Of a stretch of DNA of 64,000 nucleotides, positions 28,375 through 37,747 are shown piece by piece. The stretch lies in the NCBI RefSeq assembly GCF_000440115.1, contig NZ_ALMY01000069.1:26552-90551 (forward strand), read 5' to 3'. A program made the position numbers and the translations under genes. The notes beneath the pieces are model-generated. The model saw only the letters and a program-made list of their open reading frames with translations. It was not told the origin of the DNA and made no database searches. Source of the DNA: Streptococcus suis YS56. GTDB taxonomy: Bacteria > Bacillota > Bacilli > Lactobacillales > Streptococcaceae. Within the stretch, counting starts at the first letter, position 1; each line of letters starts with the position of its first letter.

Positions 28375-28457
28375 ATTAAAATTGTATGTTCAGAAAGATA
28401 ATTTTGATATAATAATCTGTATAGAGATTTTTCTTAAGGGACATATATGGAAAGGTT

Positions 28458-29321
28458 ATGAAAATGATTCTTAGTAAACGTTTTAAAAATAGAAGAAAGG
28501 AACTTGGCTTTACTCAAAAGGAACTTGCAGAGGGAATTTGTGAGCAGAGTTTGATTAGTCGAGTTGAAAAATTAGGAGTTGCTCCTACATCGGATATATT
28601 ATTTGCCTTATCACAACGCTTACAGGTGTCTATGGACTATTTTTTTGATGAAAGTGTATCAGATAAAGCGCCTGATATTACGGTATTTAAACGATTGGTG
28701 GACAAAGCTTTGTTCACTCGTTCCTATGATCAACTGGCTTATCTTGTAGAGGCAGAGAAGCAGAAAGAAGCTGTTCATTCGCAGGAAAGCAGTGAATATT
28801 TAACTTATCTGGCTTGTATAGTGGACTTCCATCATTATCATAAGGAAGATACTGCAATTGTACGTATGGAAGAACTTAGTCATCGAATCAGTAAGACATC
28901 TAGTTTTTATCTTGATGTATACAATAGCTTGGTTAATTTTTATGCCTTGACTTCTCGAGATGAGGATTTAGACGGTTTGTATGAGGGGATTTCAGAAAAG
29001 CTTAGCCACTTGGATATATCAAACACAGAGAGTTTTCATAAGTATATCAAGATTCGCTACAATCACGCTCACTATCTTTTTAAAAGGAAGAGGCAGTCAC
29101 AGGCAATTGATGAATTGACAGACCTAATCGAAATCTTGCGAGACAAGAAGAGTTGTTATCTTTTGGCAGATACGCTTTGTTTAATCGCAAATGTCGGAGA
29201 GGGATTTTTGTCAAAAGATGAAATTCTCTCCTACTATCGAGAAGCGGAATGTCTATTCAAATTTTTTGGTCCACAAAATAGTTATCTTAGTTTGAAAGAA
29301 TATCTATCGAAAGATATTTAA
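28458..29321 (+). CDS. XRE-family regulator with TPR-like C-terminal domain
   Basis: An N-terminal HTH (FTQKELAEGICEQSLISRVEK, about residues 14-36) is followed by an all-helical region of about 215 residues of the PlcR/Rgg/ComR kind, which in relatives binds a secreted peptide. 287 residues. The two-gene membrane block downstream in the same direction is its likely target. No convincing pheromone gene is next to it. ATG at 28464 is an alternative start with slightly better spacing to AAAGG. Peptide sensing is inference. Confidence 0.75.
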   Translation: MKMILSKRFKNRRKELGFTQKELAEGICEQSLISRVEKLGVAPTSDILFALSQRLQVSMDYFFDESVSDKAPDITVFKRLVDKALFTRSYDQLAYLVEAEKQKEAVHSQESSEYLTYLACIVDFHHYHKEDTAIVRMEELSHRISKTSSFYLDVYNSLVNFYALTSRDEDLDGLYEGISEKLSHLDISNTESFHKYIKIRYNHAHYLFKRKRQSQAIDELTDLIEILRDKKSCYLLADTLCLIANVGEGFLSKDEILSYYREAECLFKFFGPQNSYLSLKEYLSKDI

Positions 29322-29362
29322 TAATCAAGTATAGATTCTTTTATAAAAATAATTAAAATAGG

Positions 29363-29391
29363 TTGAAAACTAACTGTTAATATGTTAAGAT
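29363..29391 (+). promoter_or_regulatory. Promoter for the bacteriocin-associated membrane operon
   Basis: -35 TTGAAA (29363-29368), 17 bp, -10 TAAGAT (29386-29391). The predicted transcript begins near 29398 and runs into the hairpin at 29455-29483 before the first gene. Confidence 0.5.
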
Positions 29392-29454
29392 AAAGTAAAA
29401 AGCTATATCAACGAATGTTTGAGAACATGTTGATTTTGGTTACGGGTTCTAATG

Positions 29455-29483
29455 ATAGGGAGGTGGTGGAGTCCACCTCCTTT
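29455..29483 (+). terminator. Leader terminator / attenuator with SD-like arm
   Basis: GGAGGTGG/CCACCTCC stem (around TGGAGT) followed by TTTTTG, about 60 nt after the predicted start and 20 nt before the first gene. The 5' arm is itself a near-perfect Shine-Dalgarno and the 3' arm an anti-SD. Suggests read-through control of the operon. Confidence 0.6.
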
Positions 29484-29503
29484 TTGTGCAAATGGGGTTC
29501 GTT

Positions 29504-31489
29504 ATGAAAAAAGTATTTACTTATTTATCCACTTTTAGCATCTGTCTCTTCTGTATATGGTTAGTGAGTCTGCAACTCGATTCTTTAATTTATCATTACT
29601 ATCCATCGGTTTCCATATTAAGTCGTGGGGAAGAAGTGACCTATGAAGAAGTGTCGGATGCCCTGACAAATTTAGCTGAAAAGGAAAATAGTCTAATTGC
29701 TAAGACAATAACAGAAACAGATGATAGTGGGCGAACTACTACCAGTTATGATGTTTTTGGGAAGGGGGAGCTTCCACAGGGCTTGGTCAAAGCGGATAGG
29801 TTAGTAGCTAGTCAGGCCAACTTAGCTGAAAATTACTATGTTGTAAAAGGGAATCTGGACATCAAAGCGGTAGAAAATGTCTTACAGTCACTAGGATTGG
29901 TGGATAGTTATACTTACAGACCGACCCTATTAAACAGTTTAAGTCTATTTCTTGGTAGGGGAGCTCCGAGCTTAGGCCTTATTATCTTTATACTCACAAA
30001 TCTTGCATTGACAGTAGTTGGGCAGATTGTCTACTTGCGGTCAGCAGGGATAGAGATACTTTCAGGTGTGAGGAGTTGGCAGATTGCTAGTCGTTTTTTA
30101 AGAGTGGATGGAAGAGATATAGCATTGGCTACAGGAGGGGCGCTTGTTTTTGGACTGATTGCTATTTTAATTTTGGGTTGGCCAATGGTATATTATCGTT
30201 TTGTAGCAATCGGTATTGCCTTTTATGCTTGTTTGCTTTTGTTCCTGTCTTTATCGACAAGTGTTGGATTCATGATTGCATTAAACATTTCTCAGTTACA
30301 AAAGCTAATTAAGGGAGCTTTGCCTCTCAAGGCGATTTTTGCTATTTTACTAATAGGTCAGTGTTTAGCGGTTTGTATCATCTCTATTGGTGCTAGTCGA
30401 ACGTTGACATATGTTGGAGTCCTCCATACACTAACGATAGGAGAAAAGGCTTGGCAAGAAAGACAAGATGTTTTTAGTCTGTCTTTGAATCGTGAAGCAT
30501 TCATAGCTGATGAAGCGATGGCTCAGCAACAAAGAATAGCTTGGTCTCATGTAATTTTAGAATCATATGCGAAAAATAATGTAATGTTAGTCCAGCACCA
30601 TTTACGGCATAACACAATAAAAGAACATACCATCATTGAATCCAGCAAGGAAATTCCTCTAGAAAGGGTGCTGTATGTGACGCCGAATTACATACAATCA
30701 GAAGGTGGTCGGTACGATTTCAATCAGCTGGAAGAGATAAGGCAATTAGGTAAGGGAGAAATTGCTTTATTATTACCAAAGAGTTTGCAAAATGATGCGA
30801 GTGTTTACCAAGCGTATTTTGAGGACATGGTAGGGAAATTGCTTGCGGATGGAGAAAGATCCCTAAGTTTGCATTCAAATGTTTATTACATTTCAGACGA
30901 GAAGCGATGGTTCATTTACAATCGCACACCTATAAATTATGAGCAATTTTTACAGACTCCGTTGATTGTTGTTCTATCACCTGAAAGCTTTGAAGAAACG
31001 TCCTATTTTTGGGAAAATGCCTTACCAGATTTTGTATTTTTCAAAGATAAAGAGATGCTGGAACAACTGTTGGACAAATACAATTTACAAAACACAATAG
31101 GTAGCTTGTTATCTAGCAAGCAACAGTACAACATCCTGAGAAAAAATGTTCAACTTGAAATTCTTATGACCCTATCTCCGACAATCCTTGGAATATTCAC
31201 TTCCATACTATTGTTCAATACGATGAATCTTCTATACTTTGAGACCTTCAAAAGAGAAATAGCCATCAAGCGGATAGCAGGGATGCGTTTTATCGAATTG
31301 CATGGTTCTTATCTAGGAGAACAAGTCGGCTCCGCTCTTGTTGGGATGGGTTTGGCAATGTTTATGACAAAGTCAGTTATTGTTAGCCTAGGAGTAGTTG
31401 TGGCTCTGTTGATGAATAGTTGGATGTTACTGAACAATCAAGCGAAGAGGGAAGAAAAAATCCAGTTGAGTGTATTAAATGGCAGATAG
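29504..31489 (+). CDS. Bacteriocin-associated integral membrane protein (DUF1430 type), copy 1
   Basis: About 661 residues. One N-terminal membrane segment, an extracytoplasmic domain beginning near YHYYPSV, four membrane segments at about 145-310, a second large outside domain, and three C-terminal membrane segments with NTMNLLYFETFKREIAIKRIAG. Paralogue of the next gene over its full length. Together with the ATPase at 33493 it looks like a MacB/FtsX-like permease pair, often annotated as bacteriocin immunity or export. ATG 29504 starts a proper signal-anchor; an in-frame GTG at 29486 lies in the terminator tail and is unlikely. Confidence 0.75.
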   Translation: MKKVFTYLSTFSICLFCIWLVSLQLDSLIYHYYPSVSILSRGEEVTYEEVSDALTNLAEKENSLIAKTITETDDSGRTTTSYDVFGKGELPQGLVKADRLVASQANLAENYYVVKGNLDIKAVENVLQSLGLVDSYTYRPTLLNSLSLFLGRGAPSLGLIIFILTNLALTVVGQIVYLRSAGIEILSGVRSWQIASRFLRVDGRDIALATGGALVFGLIAILILGWPMVYYRFVAIGIAFYACLLLFLSLSTSVGFMIALNISQLQKLIKGALPLKAIFAILLIGQCLAVCIISIGASRTLTYVGVLHTLTIGEKAWQERQDVFSLSLNREAFIADEAMAQQQRIAWSHVILESYAKNNVMLVQHHLRHNTIKEHTIIESSKEIPLERVLYVTPNYIQSEGGRYDFNQLEEIRQLGKGEIALLLPKSLQNDASVYQAYFEDMVGKLLADGERSLSLHSNVYYISDEKRWFIYNRTPINYEQFLQTPLIVVLSPESFEETSYFWENALPDFVFFKDKEMLEQLLDKYNLQNTIGSLLSSKQQYNILRKNVQLEILMTLSPTILGIFTSILLFNTMNLLYFETFKREIAIKRIAGMRFIELHGSYLGEQVGSALVGMGLAMFMTKSVIVSLGVVVALLMNSWMLLNNQAKREEKIQLSVLNGR

Positions 31490-31508
31490 TTAATGAGGTG
31501 AAGTTAGA

Positions 31509-33491
31509 ATGAAAGGAAAATTTGTACTTGTATCGACGATCATTCTATCCGTCTTTATGATTTGGTTGGGAGTTAGCCAAAAGGAGACTATGCTAGTTTA
31601 TTACTATCCTTCTGTGACCACCTTGTCGGTCTCTGAGGACGTGACGTATTCAGATGTACGACAGCGATTAGAGGACTATTCACAAAGGACGGATAGTGTC
31701 ATTGCTAGACGAGTGATTGAGCCAAGTACATCAGGTGGACGTACCTTTTCCTATGACAATTTTAGTCAGTCTCCCCTGCCGAGAGGACTAGAGGAATTTC
31801 GGGCATCAGAAAAGGTGGAGTCTGCACTCCTAACCAAATATTTTATTTTCCAAGGAAAAGCAACGGCAGAGGAACTTCGTTCTCTTCTTGTCTCGCTTGG
31901 CTTTGACGAGGTTCAGATTCGGAAGCCTTCGACTATTGCTACTTTACTCGCATTTCTGACACAAGGTGGTCAATTCTTAGCCATACTGGTCTTTCTCATT
32001 ACCTATATGGCTTTGGTCGTGATTGCCAATGTAAGGCAGTTGCGTACAGCAGGTATCCGTTTGATTGCAGGAGATTCACGTTGGCATTTATTTCTACTAT
32101 CTCTACAGGAAAATGCGAAAGAGATAGCTCTAACTATCCCATTTGTGGTTCTTCCAGCAGTTGGACTGGCATGTCTCATTGGATTAGATGGCTATTCTGT
32201 CTACTATCTGGTCGCAGCTCTAGTGGGCTATCATTTCTTGCTTGGTTTGATTGTCCTTTTTTTCGCTGCTACATTTACCTTGGCCATTCGGACCTATCAC
32301 TTTTTACCCTTGTTAAAAGGGAAGATGCCCCTGCAAGGAATCCTGACCATTATGGTTATGGGGCAAATGCTGGCTCTACTGGTGGTGTCATTGGGTGTGG
32401 CTCAAACCGTCTATTATTCAGGGATTTGGCAGGAATACCAAGTAGGTGCCCAGCAGTGGGAGAATGAAGGGGATTACTATAGTTTAGCTTGGAATATTTC
32501 TGCGGATGGTCGCTCAGGACTAAATTCGCCTGAAAATTGGTACCCTTTACTAAAGCAAGCTTTGGAGGAAGACGGCGCGCTCTTTGTCAAAAGTAATTTG
32601 AATGCCTATTTAATGGGCTCCCAACTGGAAGATGGGACAAGTCTTGACAGCTACCATCCAGCAGGCAACACCCTCTACGTTAGTCCAAATTATTTGCAGA
32701 TACAGGATGTAGACTTGTCGGACGAAGCATTACCTTCTCTACAAGAAGATGAATTTCAGCTTCTCTTACCTGAAAAACTGCGTCCAGAAAGCGATACTTA
32801 TCTCCATCTTTACCAAGATTATATCAATCGTATGGTTAGACCTGCTAATCAAGCAAGTTCAGCTACCATTAAGGGAAAAGTTGCCTATTTAAAAGATGGG
32901 CAGAAGCAATTTATCTACAATCATCGTTCTGGTCAACATGTGCAATACCTGACAGACCCTATTTTAGTTGTGCTGGCACCGTCAAGTCTGGGAGAGGAAT
33001 CTGCTGATTTTTGGTTGAATGAAGTAGATAGCAGTATGCTATTTAAAAACAGAGATAAACTTTTACGTGAATTGAAGGAAAGAAATCTGTTTCAGTTTGT
33101 CAATGAAGTGAAAAGTAGCTCCTCCCTCTTTACGGAACTTTTAGACCGTATTCGGATAGAGACCATTTCAACCTCTATGGGTGCTATTTTGGGTATCGTG
33201 ACATCGATTGTTTTGTTTAATACCATGAATCTCTTATACTTCGAAGAGTTTAAACGTGATATTTTTATCAAAGAAATTGCAGGAATGGATTTTTGGTGCA
33301 TTCATCAGAAATACCTAACGGTTCAGCTAATGGCCCTTTTATTAGCCTTGGGAGCGAGTATAGTAGTAACAGGTCACATGTTCATAAGCAGTATCAGTTT
33401 TGCCTTGTTTATGGTCAATGCTCTCTGCTTATTGAGGTGGCAGACAAGAAAAGAAGGAGCTTGGAATATCCGTATTTTGAAAGGAGCCTAG
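31509..33491 (+). CDS. Bacteriocin-associated integral membrane protein (DUF1430 type), copy 2
   Basis: 660 residues, same layout as its upstream neighbour: N-terminal segment then YYYPSV, mid-protein membrane cluster, outside domain, and NTMNLLYFEEFKRDIFIKEIAG near the C-terminus. Strongest conservation between the two is in the C-terminal membrane part and in the first outside domain. GAGGTGA SD before 31509; the ATPase gene starts two bases after its stop, so the three genes form one operon. Likely heterodimer partner. Transported molecule not known. Confidence 0.75.
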   Translation: MKGKFVLVSTIILSVFMIWLGVSQKETMLVYYYPSVTTLSVSEDVTYSDVRQRLEDYSQRTDSVIARRVIEPSTSGGRTFSYDNFSQSPLPRGLEEFRASEKVESALLTKYFIFQGKATAEELRSLLVSLGFDEVQIRKPSTIATLLAFLTQGGQFLAILVFLITYMALVVIANVRQLRTAGIRLIAGDSRWHLFLLSLQENAKEIALTIPFVVLPAVGLACLIGLDGYSVYYLVAALVGYHFLLGLIVLFFAATFTLAIRTYHFLPLLKGKMPLQGILTIMVMGQMLALLVVSLGVAQTVYYSGIWQEYQVGAQQWENEGDYYSLAWNISADGRSGLNSPENWYPLLKQALEEDGALFVKSNLNAYLMGSQLEDGTSLDSYHPAGNTLYVSPNYLQIQDVDLSDEALPSLQEDEFQLLLPEKLRPESDTYLHLYQDYINRMVRPANQASSATIKGKVAYLKDGQKQFIYNHRSGQHVQYLTDPILVVLAPSSLGEESADFWLNEVDSSMLFKNRDKLLRELKERNLFQFVNEVKSSSSLFTELLDRIRIETISTSMGAILGIVTSIVLFNTMNLLYFEEFKRDIFIKEIAGMDFWCIHQKYLTVQLMALLLALGASIVVTGHMFISSISFALFMVNALCLLRWQTRKEGAWNIRILKGA

Positions 33492-33492
33492 T

Positions 33493-34125
33493 ATGTTTTC
33501 TATCCAATCAATTCAAAAGAAATTTGGGAAACGTAGCTTGTTTTCTGATGTAACGCTAGACTTGCAGGCTGGAAAGGTTTATGCCTTGATAGGTGCCAGT
33601 GGTAGCGGAAAAACGACCTTGCTGAATATTTTAGCCAAGTTGGAGTCCTATGATGCAGGTGACATTCTCTACAAGCGGAAGGATTTGAAAAAGTTGAAGC
33701 CCCATCTCTTTTTTAGGGAGGAATTAGGCTATCTCTTTCAGAATTTTGGTCTTTTAGAAAGTCAGACAATCAGAGAAAATCTGGATTTGGGACTGATTGG
33801 TCAGAAATTATCTAAAGATGAAAGGAAGTTGAGGCAGGAAGAGGCACTTGATGCAGTTGGTCTGTCTTATCTGGACCTGTCCCAGCCTATCTATGAACTC
33901 TCAGGAGGAGAAGCCCAGCGGGTAGCTCTTGCTAAAGTCATTCTGAAAAATCCTCCATTGATTTTAGCAGATGAGCCAACTGCTGCCTTAGACCCTAAGA
34001 GCTCCCAAGAAATTATGGATATTTTGTTATCCTTGAAGAGCCCAGATCGGCTAATTGTGATTGCGACCCATAATCCTTTGATTTGGGAGCGAGCAGACCT
34101 TATCATAAAAATGGAAGACTTGTAA
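33493..34125 (+). CDS. ABC transporter ATP-binding protein (MacB/LolD type)
   Basis: A 210-residue ATPase: Walker A IGASGSGKTTLLN (about 32), Q-loop GYLFQNFGLL, signature LSGGEAQRVALAKV, Walker B LILADEPTAALD, and switch His in ATHNPLIW. It energises the two upstream membrane proteins; the near-fused spacing (TAG then ATG) and AAAGGAG SD inside the previous gene support that. The BOX-like copy D follows it immediately. Confidence 0.9.
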   Translation: MFSIQSIQKKFGKRSLFSDVTLDLQAGKVYALIGASGSGKTTLLNILAKLESYDAGDILYKRKDLKKLKPHLFFREELGYLFQNFGLLESQTIRENLDLGLIGQKLSKDERKLRQEEALDAVGLSYLDLSQPIYELSGGEAQRVALAKVILKNPPLILADEPTAALDPKSSQEIMDILLSLKSPDRLIVIATHNPLIWERADLIIKMEDL

Positions 34126-34131
34126 AAATTC

Positions 34132-34279
34132 ATACTCTATCAAAATTATCCGTTGTCAAGAGCCTTGATGAGTGAAAAGCTCCGGTGGAGCTTTTCAGCC
34201 TGTTACCTTGAAACAAGACAGTAACAGAGTTCTATCTTCGGCTTCGTTTCCTAGGCTACTTTTGATTTTCATTGAGTAT
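34132..34279. repeat. BOX-like element, copy D
   Basis: Ends ATACTCTATCAAAATTATC and TTTTGATTTTCATTGAGTAT. The interior includes the hairpin AAAAGCTCC/GGAGCTTTT and a TTCTATCTTCGGCTTCG block related to copy A. Six bases after the ABC ATPase stop, so the internal hairpin may serve as its terminator. Confidence 0.7.
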
Positions 34280-34380
34280 CAGAAAATATTCTTGATTTTT
34301 TCGTGAAATTAGATTAAAATAAAATTAGATAAAACTGAATAACCGGTTGATATTGGGTAGAAGGGAAACTGACTGTTCAA

Positions 34381-34484
34381 TGGACGGAACTCTGGAGAGA
34401 CCATTTTGGCACCGAAGGGGCAAGGTAGTTCTGCTTGGAAAAGTAGAGCTACTGAAACTCTCAGGTAAAAGGACAGAGCGTTGA
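34381..34484 (+). ncRNA. Glycine riboswitch (single aptamer visible)
   Basis: The conserved landmarks appear in order: GGAGAGACC, TGGCACCGAAGGGGCAA, GAAACTCTCAGGTAAAAGG and GGACAGAG. These define the glycine aptamer. It is followed by a terminator (34521-34548) and a Na+/amino-acid symporter, so glycine probably controls transport. I see one full aptamer only; no second aptamer is evident downstream of it. Confidence 0.92.
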
Positions 34485-34520
34485 AAAATAGGCTTTTTCT
34501 GTATTTTTCACGTTGATTCT

Positions 34521-34548
34521 AGAGGTTGAAGGGTTCAGCCTCTTTTTG
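34521..34548 (+). terminator. Riboswitch expression-platform terminator
   Basis: Arms AGAGGTTGAA / TTCAGCCTCT followed by TTTTG, between the glycine aptamer and the symporter start. Confidence 0.8.
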
Positions 34549-34595
34549 TTTTTCCAGCAGCTTTATCGGATTAAGAATTATGCTTAGGAGGAACT

Positions 34596-35936
34596 ATGTT
34601 AGAACTATTTAAGGCTATCAACAATCTTGTTTGGGGACCGCCTCTCTTAATACTTTTGGTCGGTACGGGTGTTTACTTTACACTCCGTTTAGGGATGTTT
34701 CAAGTTAGCAAGTTACCAACCGCCTTTCGTCTGATTTTCTCCAGTGACCAGTCTGGACAGGGAGATGTGTCCAGCTTTGCGGCCCTTTGTACAGCTTTGG
34801 CAGCGACAGTTGGTACAGGAAATATTGTCGGAGTTGCGACAGCTATTACTACAGGTGGTCCTGGGGCTCTTTTCTGGATGTGGGTAGCGGCCTTTTTCGG
34901 GATGGCAACCAAGTATGCGGAAGGATTTTTAGCCATTAAATACCGTACCAAGGATGCCAACGGCCAAGCAGCAGGTGGGCCTATGCACTATATCACCTTG
35001 GGGATGGGACAGAAGTGGAAACCCTTGGCTGTTTTCTTTGCTGTCTCAGGTGTCCTCGTAGCGCTTTTGGGGATGGGGACATTTTCACAGGTTAATTCGA
35101 TTGCATCTTCCATGTCTTCGAGTTTTGGATTAGCTCCCCAGTTGGTCAGCATTGTGACCGCCATTTCAATTGCTTTCTTTATCTTTGGGGGAATTGAAAA
35201 AATCTCGGATGTTTCGACCAAAATCGTTCCTTTCATGGCGATTTTATATATTTTGGCAAGTTTGATAGTCTTGTTAGTTCACTGGAATGAACTGTTGCCG
35301 ACACTTGGTTTGGTTCTGAAATCTGCCTTCTCACCTGCAGCAGCAGTAGGTGGCTTTGTAGGGGCAACTGTAAAAGAAGCGATCCAACGTGGTATTGCGC
35401 GTGGGGTGTTTTCAAATGAATCTGGTCTAGGTTCGGCGCCTATCGCAGCTGCAGCAGCCAAATCGGATAATCCTGTTGAGCAAGGTTTGATTTCGATGAC
35501 AGGTACCTTTATTGATACCCTTATCATCTGTACATTAACTGGATTAACGATTTTGGTGACGGGTCAGTGGACGACAGAAGGATTAGCTGGTGCCCCTCTG
35601 ACTCAGGCGTCTTTCGCAAGTGTTTTCGGTCAGCCTGGTGCTATAGCCCTAACTCTTAGCCTAGTCCTCTTTGCCTTTACGACTATTTTGGGTTGGTCAT
35701 ATTATGGGGAACGTTGTATTGAATTCCTCTTTGGAACCAAGTCTATCTTGCCATACCGTCTAGTCTTTGTAGCCATGGTTGCATTAGGTGGTTTTCTCAA
35801 GATTGACTTGATTTGGACTATCGCAGATATTGTGAATGGGCTTATGGCTCTTCCAAACTTGATTGCCTTACTAGCTCTATCTCCAATCATTATCAAGGAG
35901 ACACGTCAGTATTTTGCAAAGAAGAAAATAAGATAA
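34596..35936 (+). CDS. Na+:alanine/glycine symporter (AGCS family)
   Basis: 446-residue polytopic transporter. The family signatures are clear: GTGNIVGVATAITTGGPGALFWMW and ESGLGSAPIAAAAAKSDNP. Imports alanine and/or glycine with sodium; the glycine riboswitch upstream favours glycine as a substrate. AGGAGG SD at 34586. The 3' terminator hairpin is interrupted by the 173-bp dispersed element at 35957. Confidence 0.92.
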   Translation: MLELFKAINNLVWGPPLLILLVGTGVYFTLRLGMFQVSKLPTAFRLIFSSDQSGQGDVSSFAALCTALAATVGTGNIVGVATAITTGGPGALFWMWVAAFFGMATKYAEGFLAIKYRTKDANGQAAGGPMHYITLGMGQKWKPLAVFFAVSGVLVALLGMGTFSQVNSIASSMSSSFGLAPQLVSIVTAISIAFFIFGGIEKISDVSTKIVPFMAILYILASLIVLLVHWNELLPTLGLVLKSAFSPAAAVGGFVGATVKEAIQRGIARGVFSNESGLGSAPIAAAAAKSDNPVEQGLISMTGTFIDTLIICTLTGLTILVTGQWTTEGLAGAPLTQASFASVFGQPGAIALTLSLVLFAFTTILGWSYYGERCIEFLFGTKSILPYRLVFVAMVALGGFLKIDLIWTIADIVNGLMALPNLIALLALSPIIIKETRQYFAKKKIR

Positions 35937-35956
35937 AAGACAGTCGTTTGGCTGTC

Positions 35957-36129
35957 TCAGATTGAAGAAAAAGTCCATTTTGGACAATTTTCTTCAATCT
36001 TTTTTCTTTATGTTGAAAATAAAAAACTCTCAGAAACGCGAAATATCAATGTTTCTAAGAGTTTAATGACTTGCTATCTTTCGCAAACTTCTTCAATTTT
36101 TAATATTTTTAGGAGTTTGTCTACGTTCT
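35957..36129 (-). repeat. 175-bp dispersed non-coding element, copy 2 (inverted)
   Basis: Reverse complement of 558-732 with few differences. It is bracketed by related hairpin sequence: GACAGTCGTTTGGCTGTC on the left (35940-35956) and AGTCAGCCACTTGGCTGTC on the right (36130-36149), as if it had inserted in, and duplicated, the symporter's terminator. Confidence 0.85.
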
Positions 36130-36188
36130 AAGTCAGCCACTTGGCTGTCTTTTTGTTCTTTTAGGATGTTTTCTGCTATAATTATCTC

Positions 36189-37037
36189 ATGAATGATTTT
36201 ATTACCAAGTATTTGTCTCAATTTAATATTGAGGCCATTGTGACAGCAGGTCTAAATAAGGTTTTATCGCTTGTTTTACTCTTTGTTGCATTTTACATTA
36301 TCAAGAAGATAGCCAAAGCTTCTGTGAAAAAGGTTTTGGTTCCCTCTCTAAAGGTATCTACACAAGACATTGGTCGTCAGAAGACCATCAGTCGTCTGGT
36401 GGAAAGCATCCTAAATTACCTACTCTACTTTATCCTTATCTACTGTATTTTGAGTATCCTCGGTTTACCGGTATCCAGTCTTCTTGCAGGAGCCGGGATT
36501 GCTGGGGTAGCTGTTGGGCTGGGAGCACAAGGTTTTCTCTCAGACTTGGTCAATGGATTCTTTATCTTAATTGAACGACAGTTTGACGTCGGAGATGTGG
36601 TTAAGTTAACCAACGGGCCCATTACCATTTCAGGAACCATCGTTAGCATGGGAATCCGAACAACACAAGTACGTGATGCAGATGGGACATTGCATTTTAT
36701 TCCCAATCGCAACATTCTAGTGGTGTCCAATCAGTCAAGAGGGGACATGCGTGCTCAAATCGATATTCCGCTCAAATTTAATACCGATTTGGAACAAGTC
36801 TATCGCGTAATAGAAGAGGTCAATTTGAGAGAAATCAGCAATTTTGACCAGATTACAGGTGTGACTGTATTAGGTCCCCAAAACGCTATTTCGGGACAGT
36901 TTGTATTTCGTATTAATCTTTTCGTAGCTAACGGTCAACAGAACAAGATCTATCACCAATTCTTTGGTTTTTATCAAGATGCTCTGCGTCAAGCAGGAAT
37001 AGATTTACCTTCAAGTGGACCAACTGTTTTAAAATAA
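36189..37037 (+). CDS. Small-conductance mechanosensitive channel (MscS family)
   Basis: 282 residues with three N-terminal membrane segments; the pore helix and beta domain carry GAGIAGVAVGLGAQGFLSDLVNGFFILIE split across TM3, then FDVGDVV. Opens on membrane tension to release osmolytes. The DUF4352 gene follows after 10 bp, so they may share an mRNA. Confidence 0.92.
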   Translation: MNDFITKYLSQFNIEAIVTAGLNKVLSLVLLFVAFYIIKKIAKASVKKVLVPSLKVSTQDIGRQKTISRLVESILNYLLYFILIYCILSILGLPVSSLLAGAGIAGVAVGLGAQGFLSDLVNGFFILIERQFDVGDVVKLTNGPITISGTIVSMGIRTTQVRDADGTLHFIPNRNILVVSNQSRGDMRAQIDIPLKFNTDLEQVYRVIEEVNLREISNFDQITGVTVLGPQNAISGQFVFRINLFVANGQQNKIYHQFFGFYQDALRQAGIDLPSSGPTVLK

Positions 37038-37047
37038 GGAGTTTATT

Positions 37048-37635
37048 ATGCAAACAAAAGATTTTGTCGTTGAAAATGGGCAGATGTATTATAAGAAGAA
37101 ACCCTTGCACAAACAGACTCTCTTTTGGACGACCATTGCTGGCGCCGTTCTCTCCTTTATCCTAGGAGTAACCTGTTTTATTTTTATGATTGGCCTAAGC
37201 GCAGCAAATTTTGATAATTGGGATACAGGTAGTGACGGATACATTGACGAGACTGTGGAATACACGGAGTATCAAGTTGGTGACTCAGTTGATTTTTCTA
37301 ACGGTCTTCATGTAACCGTAACGTCGATGGGCAAAGACGATAGCGTAGAACTAGTAGATAGCTACTACAGCACAGCTTATGTTGTTGAAATGGAAGTTGA
37401 AAATTCGACCGCAGAAGAACTCTATTTTGATGAATACTATTTCAGTCTCATGGACCCCGTTAGTCAGACTCCCTTTTCCCTAGATTTACGGACCTACGAT
37501 GTGAATCTAGTTGAAAAGTTGAAGCCAGGAGAGAAAGTACAAGTAAAACTTATCTACGGTATAGATAATGAAACAAACTTTGGTTTTACCTACGAAGATG
37601 CCATGTGGACGGAATTAGTCGCAGAAGGTATCTAA
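37048..37635 (+). CDS. DUF4352-type membrane-anchored protein
   Basis: 195 residues: cytoplasmic N-terminus of about 26 residues, one membrane segment (about 27-52), then an acidic linker and an extracytoplasmic Ig-like domain (about 75-195) with VGDSVDFSNGLHVTVTS and LKPGEKVQVKLIY, the DUF4352 pattern. Function unknown. AAGGAG SD; probably co-transcribed with mscS. Confidence 0.7.
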   Translation: MQTKDFVVENGQMYYKKKPLHKQTLFWTTIAGAVLSFILGVTCFIFMIGLSAANFDNWDTGSDGYIDETVEYTEYQVGDSVDFSNGLHVTVTSMGKDDSVELVDSYYSTAYVVEMEVENSTAEELYFDEYYFSLMDPVSQTPFSLDLRTYDVNLVEKLKPGEKVQVKLIYGIDNETNFGFTYEDAMWTELVAEGI

Positions 37636-37747
37636 TCGCTGTAGAAAAAGTTTTAAATACTGCACAATTTTGTGGGTTTATAACACTCCTTGGTTCAGAT
37701 TGTTCGGCTTGATAATCGACCTATCTGTTATTTTTACGTTTTAAAAA

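Noticed and set aside
29415..29507. 30-codon frame before the membrane operon as a pheromone gene
   Set aside because: Translation MFENMLILVTGSND... lacks SHP or ComS features and crosses a terminator; kept only as a possible leader.
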